Assembly: GCF_014529535.1 (NCBI RefSeq) | Contig: NW_023503293.1 | Location: 5,102,741 to 5,166,740 of the forward strand | From: Bradysia coprophila | Taxonomy: Eukaryota; Arthropoda; Insecta; Diptera; Sciaridae | DNA: 64,000 bases | Direction: 5' to 3' | Part shown: one piece after another, positions 1 through 12,318 of the stretch | How positions within the stretch are numbered: the stretch's first letter is position 1 | Layout of the letters: each line of letters opens with the position of its first letter | The notes under the pieces: model-generated | The model's input: only the letters and a program-made list of their open reading frames with translations | The model's database searches: none | Told to the model about the DNA's origin: nothing | Position numbers and translations under genes: made by a program

Positions 1-233
1 AATTATAGTTTTCGGAAAAAGTAGGTGGGGGTTAGTAAGATTGAAGTGGGTTACGTTAGGATTTAAAAAATATAATGAAAGGTAAAGAAAGCAAATTTTG
101 CGAACTTCTTTTTCTGAAATTAACTGGAATCCTAACTGGAGTCAGAAATTGAACTTGTTCAGTTGTTTATTTAACATCATTTTACTGCCGATATTAAGTT
201 CATTTGGACTAATTTGACTTCCGGAACCACACC

Positions 234-473
234 TTAAGAGGCATCGATTCTTTTTCAAGAATGTAAGACCGCAATAACGACCACGAATGTGTTAGTTTTT
301 AAAAGAAAATAGACCAGCCTTGAGAGAACTAAGCTATTTATGGAAATTTCGTTAAACAGTTTACGTTTAAAGCTAACACATTCGTGGTCGTTATTGCGGT
401 CGTATATTTAAAAAAGTATTTTGACTAACACGCAAATGTAGGCTACAATTTTAGCTAAGCATCGATGCCTCTT
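234..473. repeat. Nested inverted repeat (foldback remnant)
   Basis: Two sets of complementary arms are nested. The outer arms lie near 234-247 and 460-473 (core ATCGATGCCTCTT). The inner arms lie at about 268-296 and 371-401 (core CACGAATGTGTTAG). No clear target-site duplication was found. It is probably an old foldback element. Confidence 0.6.
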
Positions 474-479
474 TACACT

Positions 480-692
480 TGGCTAAATTGTTGCCTACAT
501 TTTGGGGCAAAATTATTATTACTTTGATGATAATTTTGGACTCGAAGCCTTTTTCGAAAAAGTTTTGCTGAAAGCTAACACATTTTAACACCAAATGATG
601 AATGTACATTTTCGAAAAAGACTTCGAGTCCAAAATTATCATCAAAATAATAATAATTTTGCGCCGAAATGTAGGCAACAATTTAGCCATGT
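480..692. mobile_element. Palindromic MITE-like element
   Basis: Arms of about 80 bp (480-563 and 606-692) are near-perfect inverted copies starting GGCTAAATTGTTGCCTACAT. They are joined by a loop of about 40 bp. The open frame across it only reflects the palindrome. The transposase family is unknown. Confidence 0.65.
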
Positions 693-871
693 GTGGATTC
701 GTCTTAAAGTAAATGCAAATATTTCTGAGGAAACTTGGGAAAATAACTGATGTCTCGCCTTAATGTGTACATCTTTCCAGCAACCAAACTACACAAACTT
801 TTGAAGCTTGAGTGAACTTTAGGAAGTTACCGATACTGAATGCTATCTCGTTAGAAAAATTCCATTTGATA

Positions 872-900
872 TTTTGTCGGTTATGGGAATCGAACCTGCA
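872..900 (-). other. tRNA-type B-box, possible SINE remnant
   Basis: On the minus strand the motif GGTTCGATTCCC matches an RNA polymerase III B box inside a T-arm-like context. No cloverleaf and no A box can be drawn upstream, so this is at most the head of a decayed tRNA-derived SINE. Confidence 0.25.
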
Positions 901-1219
901 TCATTTGAGGCCTCACGCGTATTTTATGTGAAAACTGTGCACATTCTAAGTACGGTTTATCCACAACGTCCGTCGTAACATTTAAACACAGAATCTTTGA
1001 ATTATTCTCCATAACGATGAAAATGAGGTAGACAAACATTTCATCTTTGTCTTACTTTCCATATATTCTGAACTATTTTCCTTATTTTAGTTACATATGT
1101 TATGTGATAATCCCTGCGTATAGCTGTAGCTCGTTAATATACTTATCGTTGATTAATTTCTTTCCGTCATATTGTAAAATGTTTATTTAAAACAGTGAAA
1201 TTTGCTAATGAAACTCTTG

Positions 1220-4200
1220 TTACATTAGATCATTATTTATACGTTCCAGGCCAATTTGATAACCTGAACGTAATCCACGACCCGTGTCTATACTTTTTGT
1301 CGACATATTTGCTAGTGATCCTTTTTCCGACGAGTTCTCAGCAACCGGTTTCTTTGTCTTACGTAAATCAACCGCAAATTTTATTTCCTCCTTGAATATC
1401 TGCCACCGAGGAACCTACAAAAAGTTGCAAAGGTAAGAGATAATGTGTAGAAGACAGTTCGTCTCTTTGCACTTACCTTACGTTCCACTGACATTTTGTT
1501 TATATTCCAAAAGAATTCGTAAATTCCTAATAAAATTGCAATACCGATACCACCGAGTAATACTAGGAAACAGCCGCCAACATTACCCATTTTCAGTTGT
1601 ACATCTTCTGATTTCTCGTCTTTAGGACACGCATTTTCTGTTATTATGGATTGGACAAATATCGAAATTAAATTCTCTGATCGTTCTACAATCTGCAGAT
1701 GAACTGCTGTTTCTATTATACCTCCCTCCCACCACTTTTTTTTTAATTGTTGAAGTTTTCCTCCTTCTTGCAACCTTAAAACGGCTTGACTAATGAGTGT
1801 TCGATATGGTGAATCTGTTGACAATAATGGAGTAAACACTGTGCTAGGTCACTGGATCTGCTTAATTTAACTCACCCATTGGCATCGCTATTCCGTATCC
1901 TTTTGAATCTAACCATGTACCAACATTCATTAAATTACATTCTCGTGCAGTCGTGTAGTCAATAGAAGTAGACTCCATCAGAAATGCGTACTTTCGATTA
2001 CCATTCAATACTCTGTCGATACCTTCAGCGTTGTTTTCGGCAAAAACAGAAGGTGAAGCCGATTCCATAGCAGTCCACATACGTTGATAGGTGGAATGGT
2101 TCGAATTCTGAGGAACCAAAAAGGTTGGGGATGAGTGATGAGAACCAATCTCTTTTCTCACAAAATCAGTGTTGTTAGGTACCTTAAAAAAAGCCATTGT
2201 ACTTCCACCAATCACAGCTCCATATTTAATTTCACTTTGCTTCGCCAAATCTTCGGCATTTTCAATACTTTCTTCCATACGTTCCTGTGTTAGGAAAGCA
2301 GCTAAATTGGCCGTGTACGACGAAATAACTATCAGTGCGAAAAACCACCAAAGGCCAGCCGTTACACGTGTTGATATGGCTCTAGAGACGGTATTTTGCT
2401 GTTGATTTGGTTCTCCATGTTGATTATAGCCGCACTCACCTTGGCAGTATATCGCATCCCTGTTGCATGATTGACCCGGCTACCAACCAAATCCAATTGT
2501 GCATGTTCCAGATGGTTTCCAATAATTGACTGTCCGATTCGTCACTTGATTCGCTTTGCGATGAGCTCGCCTCACCGGTTGCAACTGGTGCCGGTAATTG
2601 CCAGTCGTCCACAGCAATCCTTTAAATTTGAATGAGTTGAGAGTGTCTAAAATAGTCTGTCCTCATCATAACTCCTGGTTAAAGTTTTCTCTACCAACAG
2701 TATAGTCAACTAGGTGCCCCAATAGTCTAAGTACAGTGGAGCCCCCGACTACTAGACAACTTTAACTAAACTTTCAACTTACATAGCCAGAAAATAAAGC
2801 AAAATTGACAAGCAGAGATATGCTATTGCCATCAATAGCCAAACGGTCGTAGACAACGGATACATGAACGAGAATAGACCCGGTGATTCTTTTTTCGGTT
2901 TTGCATAGAGTATACTAATTCCTGTCAATGGACAGTAATATAAAACTCAAAATGATTAGAGGTAGTCATGCATGATGAAAACTATTACCTACCTAAGGTC
3001 ATAAACGGCATTGTAAAATCGACTGCCGAACGTCGTTCATATGTTATGGTTAAATCACAAATGGCCATGTCAGCTTTCTTTTGATGTAGAAAAGTGGATT
3101 GAAAATTGAGTGCAGACTTTTTGTTTAGGGGCCGTTCATAAATTACGTAACGCAAATACCCGGGGGGGGGGTGTTGACCTGGCGTTACGGTCCATACATT
3201 TTTTTTAAAGTTCCATACATTTTAGCGTTACAGACCCGGGGGGGGGGGTCTGAAAATTATCAATTTTTGCGTTACGTAATTTATGAACGGCCCCTTACAT
3301 CAATATACTCACTCCATCTAGTAGAAACCTGATCAGTCCATTCCATTTCTTAGTGTCTTTATTGTATGATCCATATGCATTGTTGGGCTCGAGTACAAAT
3401 TTATAAGTAAAGTTCAAGTGTATTGCGATGCTGTCGATTAAGTCCTTAGAATATCCTTCATATTTATCGTTGCCCACAAGGACTTCACCTTCTTTTGCGG
3501 TTCTAGACAGATTGGAACAGCCTCTTCAGATCTGTTTAAAAACCAGAATTTTTTTATACTTACCTATAATCGAGATATGGCTTTCCACGTAAAGCAACAA
3601 CAGTCACTATTTTATTTTGTAAAACCTGTGCAACTTGAGAGGTAATTTCAGCTTCGGTTCTTGTGTAATTAATGTGCACATGCTTCGGGTCCATTGTGGC
3701 GATTTTTTTAAATCCGTCGCCTAGCTTGCTTAGCTCTAAAATTTCCATATAAAAATCTTTCCGTTTACCGTCGCCGTCAAAGACTATTCGGCCAGTCATT
3801 CCCAATTCTGTTATCTGATCCATCGTCTGTAAGATTTGCATTCCGTATTCCCATTTTCCGGAATGAGTTATTTTCGATTCATAATCGACCTCATCATCTC
3901 CGTACTCTTTTCCAGTACATCGTAACAACGATGGATAAATGGTTCGATTTGAACTCGATTCACGAAAGGCCGTCGAGAATACACGTGCTGCGTCGTTGAA
4001 TAGAGCCGCTTCGGTTTTTATGCGATCTGCAGAGATTACTGTATAATCCTGATTTTTTTTAGCATCCTGCCGCCAATCGTGCACAGCTGCCTCCACTTCC
4101 AGACTTTTAAGATTCATTATACGTAGAGTTGTGATATTGGACTCGATAGATTTTAAGTCAGGAAAGTCCAGCATATGCGAGTCGAGAGACGTGATTATGT

Positions 4201-5674
4201 AACTCTTTTTTCCGGTTAAACGAACATCGTTTAGTGATGTGTCTTTTGTTTGAAGGAAATCTAGCATACCTGGTAATCTTTCGTCATATTTACGATAATT
4301 GCTTGCTTCAGCAGTTCCGTAACTTTCTCCGGTGAACAGTCAATAATCATTCGCTTTTCGGTTGAAGCCTTAATTTCTTTTAGGAACGGCATATAATCAT
4401 CCGTATCGGGAGGTAACTGACGAATCGTTATTGGACTGTCCTGGGGATCGTGCATTTGTAATATTTCCACCAGACGCTCCAACGCTATAACGAACCTGAT
4501 CAGTACACAATGTTTTCGAATCAGCAAATCAACTGATTATGCATCCTATTTTCGCTGCAAAAATAGAAAGAAAGAAAGAAATTGAAGTCGAAAACCTACA
4601 GTCAGCAGTTTCGTAGATCAATGTAAATTCCTTCCATTCATAGTCAACGATGATCTGCGATAGTGCCTTGGCATAGAAATTATTTTCAGGGAAAAAGTTA
4701 CGGGTGTATCGATGATTTTCGGAAATATCCACTTCATCCTCTGGCAGCCAATTCGCTAGAATATGTGGCACACCGAACTCATTACAGATTGAGCCGACGA
4801 TTTCTGTAATTGTTTTCAAAATTCTCCTATTAAACGTTTAAGATCGAACCTTTATCCCGCTTACTTGTTGTCTGAGATGAACTAGGCCCAAATATTGCAA
4901 TTACACCTTCAGATATTAAATCACAAGCTACGGTTAAAGGCAGAAACAGAATTTGTGAAAAAGAAATATAGGTTTTGTGGATAACTCGGAATACGTACCA
5001 ATTTTCTTCGCCTTCAAACTGTCGTCTCGCTCGACCAATTTTACTATTGGTATGAATTCAATCCGTTTGTTCGTGTTGTACACATTTTCTCGTATAATTG
5101 CATTGCGAAACGCTACCTCAGCCTCGCGATTATCTTCATGAAATATGGCACCTTTTTCGAATAGATTACAGTCTTTATTCATAATCTAGTGTTAAGCAAG
5201 CCCTCTAGAAATTAATGATACTTTGGTATGGAATCACTTGTGCATTAAAAATAAAGCGATTTTCATAAAGTCATTTCGAGCTTCATATCAGCAATGATGT
5301 TGTTGATATAGAAAATTTAAAACTCATAAAAATCGCTCATTGGTGCACTTCCATGCACAGTGTATATATCATACTGTCATACACTGTATGGATCATTCGT
5401 GCTATTTTTAAAACGACTTAAGCGCGTCGTATCCATAGCGAATTATTTATATTTATAATTGCCATGATTGTGACATTTTTCCTTTATGATTCACTGTATA
5501 TTACGCACTTTTATGATAGAGCTTCGTTTTTAAAGACAGCTTGTTCAGTGAAATGATATGTCGCATTTTAAACACTTAGTCGAGATTATATTTACCTATT
5601 TTATATTGTCCTTCGGCAGACGTTTTCAATATGGTACCGGTTATAAACAACAAAATTAATTTACTTAAAGCCAT
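1220..5674 (-). CDS. Kainate-type ionotropic glutamate receptor (copy 1)
   Basis: Ligand-gated cation channel subunit of the kainate class, 942 aa in 15 exons: 5674-5596, 5151-4999, 4927-4865, 4803-4600, 4484-4270, 4204-3564, 3502-3313, 3077-2993, 2921-2783, 2619-2440, 2381-2183, 2107-1876, 1814-1722, 1637-1477, 1414-1220. All junctions are GT-AG and the total is divisible by three. It starts with a signal peptide ([13 protein letters not shown]), then an amino-terminal domain. S1 carries DLTITYERR (glutamate-binding Arg), M2 carries SIMQQGCD (Gln at the Q/R site), M3 carries [12 protein letters not shown]2 carries GGSTMAFFK and LMEST (binding Glu), followed by M4. The family role is synaptic glutamate signalling. 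The M1-M2 loop has an acidic serine-rich insert ([17 protein letters not shown]) that its neighbour lacks. Orthology to a particular fly kainate subunit is not resolved. Confidence 0.93.
3128..3294. mobile_element. MITE with GGGGCCGTTCATAAATTACG termini
   Basis: A 167-bp palindrome with terminal inverted repeats of about 26 bp, flanked by TTA on both sides (3125-3127 and 3295-3297). It lies in intron 7 of the glutamate receptor gene. Each arm contains a run of about 9-10 G after CCC. Its right end is 18 bp from the 5' splice site of that intron. Elements with this terminus are common in insect genomes (recalled, not searched). Confidence 0.85.
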
Positions 5675-7547
5675 ACCGCAACACCGAAAACTAAATTAAG
5701 ATCATTATAGTTTTGACGTGTAACTAAGTGCTAACGGTGTCGTCGATTTTTTTAGACTGAAAATGATAACTGAAAGCAAAAGAAAAACGAAAAATTGGAA
5801 ATTCTCTCTCCGAAAAAACTATTTTATTTTTCTGGCGTTCATAACTGCGACAACACATTTCAGTTCCTAGTTCCTCTCCAACAATTTTATTTTTGGAAAA
5901 GTATTTTTAGGTTTCTCAAGAGTATATACGTTTAAATGCTATTGTGAAACTTCAAAACAACACGACTGTTCACGAGGAACTTTATCGTGAATTATGATCG
6001 TATCTGGGTGAAGTGCATTTGCTTTATGGTGAAGAATTCTCCGTGATTAATCGCTTCATTGAAGTGAAATAGTTCAGTGTGAATTCAAATCAGCTCTAAC
6101 TTAGTAAAACCAGTCAAAATAGTAAATTTCGTCAGAAGGAGAAAGAATCAAGCTTGGGAATGATCCCAAGTCAGCCTGAGAAAATTATTTGCTAATAGAA
6201 AAAAATAGTCTCTTCGGTCCTCTTATTTAAAAAAACGCCCCTCTCCAAGGGATTCCTATAACAACAAAATATAAAACCAGGTTTAATTAAAATTGGGAAT
6301 AACAGTTCAAAATCACAATTAAATGGTTTAGCACACAGGTACCAAGGACTATTTTTGAGAATTTTGAGAATTCTTTGAGAAATTTGATAAATATTTCTTG
6401 AAATTTCTCACAATTTTAACAAAATATTTTTTTTATTCTTCTGAATAAAATTTAAGAAAATTAACTTTGTTACGTGTCTAACGATGTAGACAATATTTTA
6501 AACGTTTTTCGAACTGATTTAGACAGCTAGTGCTGTCAGTAAATTTTAATCACTCGACGAAACTGCAGTCAAATGCAATAGGTTTGTTACAAGTAACTGT
6601 AAACATGAACTTTCACTGACCGGTCTCTATGGATGAAATTTGACAATTCGTATGACCTTGAAACAGACCTATAAGGGGGCCGCACTGAAAAATTTGGACG
6701 TCATTATTGGATGAATATTTTACATATGAACCTTAACTTTTGAAAAATGAATAAAATCCGCCAAAAGTAAAATTCATAAGAACTTCCAAAAAATGACAAC
6801 AAATAATTTTCATGAAAAACGTAATTGACAAATAATTCGTATAAGAACCTTAACTTATAAAGGATTCGGATAGAAACCTTTTCTCAAAGAAAATTCGAAT
6901 AATTAATTTGCATAAGAAAGTTAAATCAATTATTTATTGTCACTTTTCCCAGAGTACCGTTGTTATGCAAATTATTTGTTCGGATTTCTCAGAGGTGCAC
7001 CCGATGAACCTAGCTTAGAATTTTTTTCTTCTGTTTTCAACGTTATTCAATCCAGAAATACAACCCAATACAATCCATATGAAATCACATTAAAACATAA
7101 GTGTGTTCACCTTTAAAGAGAACAATTTTAGATTTATCAGAGTTTTAAAACTCATCCCATGTCTAGTTCCCAGTGAATTAAGTGTTTCCTAATCTATGAT
7201 ATTTGGCGTTGAATTTGAATTCGCTAAGGGATTCGATGACTTTTAGAACTCTTAAAAATCTCAAATATGTTCCGAACTAAAAAAAACACTTTAGCTCGAT
7301 TACACAATACACTTATGCACGCGAGACAGCAGTATCAGTATGAATGTGCTTAACATGTACGAAGGTACGTACATGATAAGTATATAAGAAGTCTTTTAAG
7401 TGGATTGAGAAACTGTGGTGCGTAAGTAAGGGAATAAAAGTTTCTAAGCTAAAGTTTTCGGGTGTAAGGTTTTTGAAAAAACTACTTAACCCCGAGAATT
7501 AACTACAAATAACTGCAATCCGGTCCTAAGTTTCAGTTACAGTCAGG
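5675..7547. promoter_or_regulatory. Upstream part of the divergent intergenic region (no gene seen)
   Basis: AT-rich sequence between the two divergent receptor genes. It must hold the 5' UTR and promoter of the minus-strand copy, but no core promoter motif is convincing enough to place. I see no coding exon. Confidence 0.35.
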
Positions 7548-7670
7548 GGCAGTGAATTTTTGGCATGAATTTGCTTCAACTGTTTTTCAGCATGAATTTG
7601 CTTCATCTGTTTTTCAGCTATCCGCACGTACAATCAAGACGTATAAACAGTTTTGATTATTTGTGTGGAT
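7548..7670. mobile_element. Half copy of a CAGTG-ended MITE
   Basis: It starts GGCAGTGAATTT and shares GGCATGAATTTGCTTCAACT with the palindromic element at 42178-42371. Part of the arm (AGCATGAATTTGCTTCA) occurs twice in tandem here. It also shares the inner segment around GTATAAACAGTTTTG. Decayed, same family as the 42-kb copy. Confidence 0.55.
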
Positions 7671-9017
7671 CAACTTAAAAACACAGGAAGTAAATTCAAA
7701 TAATTTTTTTTGGAAATTTCACAAGAACTTAAACTTGTAAAAAATTATAACTATTTTTCTTATGCGCGGTAGATGACCCCAAATTCCAATGAAATGCAAT
7801 GTCCTCAGCACCTAATTGAAATGTAGGATTCAATTAAAAAAAAAGGATCCAACAAAAAATCCGGGTCAGATCATTGTCTACAAAAGGGAGTACATCTCGT
7901 ATTGACACATTTGTAACGAGCCATGTATGAAGCCACTAATAAATTACAGAATTTCCAAATGTTTTCGTTTATAAAACAGGTAGAAACAGAGAAAGAAAAA
8001 AAAACTTGTTCTGCGGGTAGGTATATTATGATTATAACAGCGATATTAACAATTAAATAATTTGTTTGAGCTAATTAAAAAGCGGATAAATGTTCCAGTA
8101 TAACGTGATGAAAGGTTCATATCAAAATGCAAAGGAGTTGATCTTAATTCAATCAGCTATATATGATACGTAATGTATCACTCATGTCAGCATATATAAT
8201 ACAATATACACACACAGAACGAAGTGTTTCAGAATGAGAAATTTTAAAATGATTTTCATGTTGGGGCAATTTGTTGAGTTAAGATAAAAAAGACGTTTTT
8301 TGTGTGACTTGACGAAGAAAAAGATCTGCCTTTTGCCCATTGGGGACAACATAATTTTTATTAAATTAGGATTTTGTGTGGTTTTGTGTAGGCGGGGATG
8401 ACCGGAAATGATAGATATATTTAAATAATTTCACTCTTTCTGATGAATCCATTTCGTTGGATGTTCTTTGTTGCACGATGTATACGATGCACGATCGAAG
8501 ACTAATGGATTTTAGATTGCGTGCGGCAAGAGTGTCATTTATGTTTATTTTGTAAAAAAAAAAAAAAATTGTGCCAGAGGGCACACTATTTAAAGGCTCA
8601 TTGAAGATTCTTGTACCTCTGTGAAAAAGTTATCGATTTCGTAAGGTGATTCAGTCTTATGTTTTGCATTTGTATTTTCCAGGACAACTATTAACCCTCA
8701 GAATATTGATATAGCTCCGATATAAGTTATAATTTTTTCCACTTTAGCACTCGTGTAAAACTTTAACCATCGTAACACTGTTTGTTTTGTTTGTTTGTTT
8801 AGAGACCTCACTTACCGCCTTCTACGGTAAATAAGAAGTGCAGCGTCGAGCACCGGCTTAACATGACTTAGAAACCACGCCTCGAAGTATCCTCTCTGAG
8901 AAAAGTCAGACGCCTTATTGATATCTAGCCTAAATGTAGACACAAATTTTAGACAAAAATCTGATTTCAGCAGAGTGAATCTAGTACTTCTTTCGGTGAT
9001 GAGCAGATTAAGAATTT
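7671..9017. other. Intergenic, nothing recognised
   Basis: AT-rich sequence with homopolymer runs, for example poly-A near 8557. Short open frames here resemble no family. No RNA gene was recognised. Confidence 0.4.
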
Positions 9018-11514
9018 ATAGCTATTTTGCTAACTAGTTAGTAAATGGGCTTGTCTTGCGCACTAGATGTGTGTGCAAAACCCCATTTACTAACGTGTTA
9101 GCAACAAGATTTTATCTACTGTTAGTTGAAATATTCATAATTTTCAAGCAAAACACATCAACACAAAATCCTGCTACACATGATCGTTGTAGGATTCTGT
9201 CAGAGTTTACCGTGTGCCAGATTACCCGATACCGACCAACTGAATTATTAATTGGCGGCTGAATTCGATTGAATTAAATTGCTGTAAGCGGACGAAAGCA
9301 TGATCGAATCGGTTTGTTTGTTGACTGCATTTTTAGCTCTCTTAATTGAAATCATTTCCAACACTTCTCGTTTCTGTTTTACGGTCTCATGGTGCAGGTC
9401 CCTTGCAGTTTCCCATAATGGTGTGTGTTTTTGAATCTAGTACCTAATGTCTTACATAACAGTAATTTTCAACTTGACACCAGGCTGTCGCTGCCCTGTA
9501 GATTTTTTTCTTCTGTATGATTCAGGCTGGTCTTAATTTGACAAATATTGTTAGTTGGTAGAACTTCCTGCCACACGTTCTGGTAATAATTAGATCTTTA
9601 AGAATGCTTTTCAATTTCCGGTTCGAAGTTTTAGGATTGAGACTAATTCCAAGTTGGAAAGTCCCGGAAATTATTGCAATAGGTTTCGTTCCACTAGATT
9701 TTATGATGATTCCAACAGCTCATTCACTAGATAAAGGACTAAACTAGATACTGAAATGAAATACTAATTCTAACCTTTTGAGATTGAATTATTACAAAAA
9801 CATTGTGACAATAAGTGGGCTGCAGGATCATAAATATTGACAACTAACCCTGATAAAAATGTTCTCCTCTCACCATCTATTACTGCAGATGCAGAGAATC
9901 ATTGAAACAGCGCCTAGTCTCAAAAATACGAAACAAAATGCGATTAGTTAGACCTTTTTTTTGACTATTTTCAAATGTGTCTTTCTACTCCGATTCGTGT
10001 GGATAGTCATATCGTTATTATTAAATGAGTTCAAATGCAATATTTTTCCCGATGTAAATCAAACACATTCCAACAAAGGGAAAAGCATACACGACAGAGA
10101 AAAAATTCATTGAATTCATTATTCTATTACGAAAAGTGTCACAGATAAAAGTGTGTATTAAAATGAATGCAAAAAAAACCCATCCTATCAATATTTATAT
10201 TCATTTAATGTAGCTGATTTAAGTTCAAAAGGATTCATTTACATATTTGAACACCCTTTTTGTCGCACCATACCAATTTACATTACAAACTGTCTATAAA
10301 ATTTATAAAACTAAGCCCATTATGATTTATTTGCATTTTCACATCAACTCCACATTCTTCAATCGTTCAACCTGCGCCCTTCCCCACCCAGTAAAAAAAC
10401 AGCCACCCACCAACAATCGTTTTATGAATTTAAAATAAATTTCCGTGTGCCATTTCGCATTAAGTCTTCGAATAATTATTCAAAAATGATACACACCGCT
10501 CTTATCCAATAGGAAATATTTTAACACTAAAACATAGTGTATCACCCCGTGTATTTATAAGTGAAAGTTAAACTTCTTATCTCATCCGAACCATCTATTT
10601 ATTCTGCTAGAAAGTATTTTCGCTTAATACATATCTATGAGTGGCGTGTTAAAACAAATTGCTATTTAAATAATTTAAAAGCTTCACACTTAAGCTAACA
10701 CAATTTTAAAAGCTTTTATATTGCTTGTAAACACCCTGCTCGGAAATTAGCATTTCACTCCACCCCCTCATGCATATACACATTTTTATTATGCATACGT
10801 ATCTAAAGCGTATTGTATATGCTCGTCGTATACATTTACAGCATGAAGTGAAGATGATATAACATTACGTTATCGCAAACACTTCATTTTTAAGAGAGAT
10901 TTTCACCCTCACTTTGTTTGAATTAATTGACTTTGAACGAAAAGGGATTGGATAGAACGACATTTTCATTTTTTTTTTTGCGTTTTTCGAAAAAGACATG
11001 CCTTGTTTGATAAAAATTTGTTGATTTTATGATACTGTCGCTGCATTCTGAATGAGTTGAAGTGTGGGATAATGCGATAAAATTGTACACCTTTCGTTCA
11101 CTTTCGTTTGAATATGGTGGCTGATTACATTTAAAAATGTGTACCCTGGCGTGGCTGAAGAGTAAATTTGGTGCCAAATTTCCTACTTTTAAACGCGTCT
11201 GTTGTTCCCATCCAACAAAAATGCATCAACTATTATGAAACAATGCAACAACATGACCAATATTCTAACCATTCATAGTCAGGTGAATGAGATATTAAAG
11301 ATTTACTTTAGGGTCCAAAGTCCACAATTTACATGTCTATCAATACGATATTTTATTACTCTTTATACAGAAACGAGTCATGCCACATTAGCGAATTAAA
11401 AGTGACACTGGTTTTGCGCATACAATGTGTCGCCTTCGGCTAGTATCGGCAAACTCACATCTATTGCGGAAAACATCCCATTTACTAACTAGTTGGCAAA
11501 ATAGCTATTTTTCC
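9018..11514. repeat. 2.5-kb segment bounded by a 32-bp inverted repeat
   Basis: The sequence at 9018-9049 (core GCTAACTAGTTAGTAAATGGG) recurs inverted at 11483-11514 with one or two changes. A second, weaker match (a TTTTGCGCA-like block) lies just inside each end. A shorter inverted copy of the same motif follows at 9090-9111. This could be the termini of a decayed DNA transposon. The interior has no recognisable transposase. Confidence 0.4.
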
Positions 11515-12318
11515 TTATTTAAACAAAAACATCGTAAGCCCAATTAAGACAGAGCTAAGTAAATGAAATAAATTTTTTAAGAGGCACTATCGTGGCATGT
11601 CTCTTTTCTGAATTGTAATTCATATTATGATACAAAAGAAAAGGTTCTATGGCCATGGAGTAATCCAAAGCTTTGAGTAATCGTATCAGCTCATCAACTC
11701 AAATCGTAAAACATTCGAATCAGTGTCAAGTGAAGGCAATAGTGCTGCACTGCTGCATGAAGAATTATTATTTTTTTAATAATTATTTTTGCACAAAACA
11801 CGAATTAGCATAGAAGTAATTTAAAGAAGTAACATACTACACCAGAACAGAATCACATGATGGCAACATTGTAATGTGTTTACTGTTTACGTTCAGTGAC
11901 TTAAAAAGCCTCATTAAATCTGATTTGTTTATTTAAATGCTATTACGATTATTAGGTGCGTGCCAATTGATTTTAATTTCAATCAAACCGATTGACTACT
12001 AACAATAAACGATCTTCATATTTACTGCCGAAACGTTTCATCTGTGATGTATTGGAGAGTCGAAGCAATAAAATCTAAAATTAGTTCCAACTCGTTAAAA
12101 GAAAATGCATTCAAAACGTGTATGGAGTGAGAGACTCACCGCTTGGGAAAAAATTTAATGATTTCTGTTGTTTTCATTCGGTGTGTGAAAAGAGTGATTT
12201 TCCACGTCGAGAGAAACCATTTCATTTTACACTTACGGCAGTCCGAAAATATCAGTGATGTCGCAAATACATTTTTCAATTTTTAAGGAATTTTTGTGAT
12301 CATTGTCTTCCAGTGAAA
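11515..12318. promoter_or_regulatory. Region upstream of receptor copy 2
   Basis: Non-coding, AT-rich sequence immediately before the start codon at 12319. It presumably contains the 5' UTR and promoter of the plus-strand receptor gene. No specific element can be assigned by eye. Confidence 0.35.

Noticed and set aside
3160-3250. G runs as a telomeric or quadruplex locus
   Set aside because: They are part of the symmetric arms of a MITE; no tandem telomere-like unit is present.
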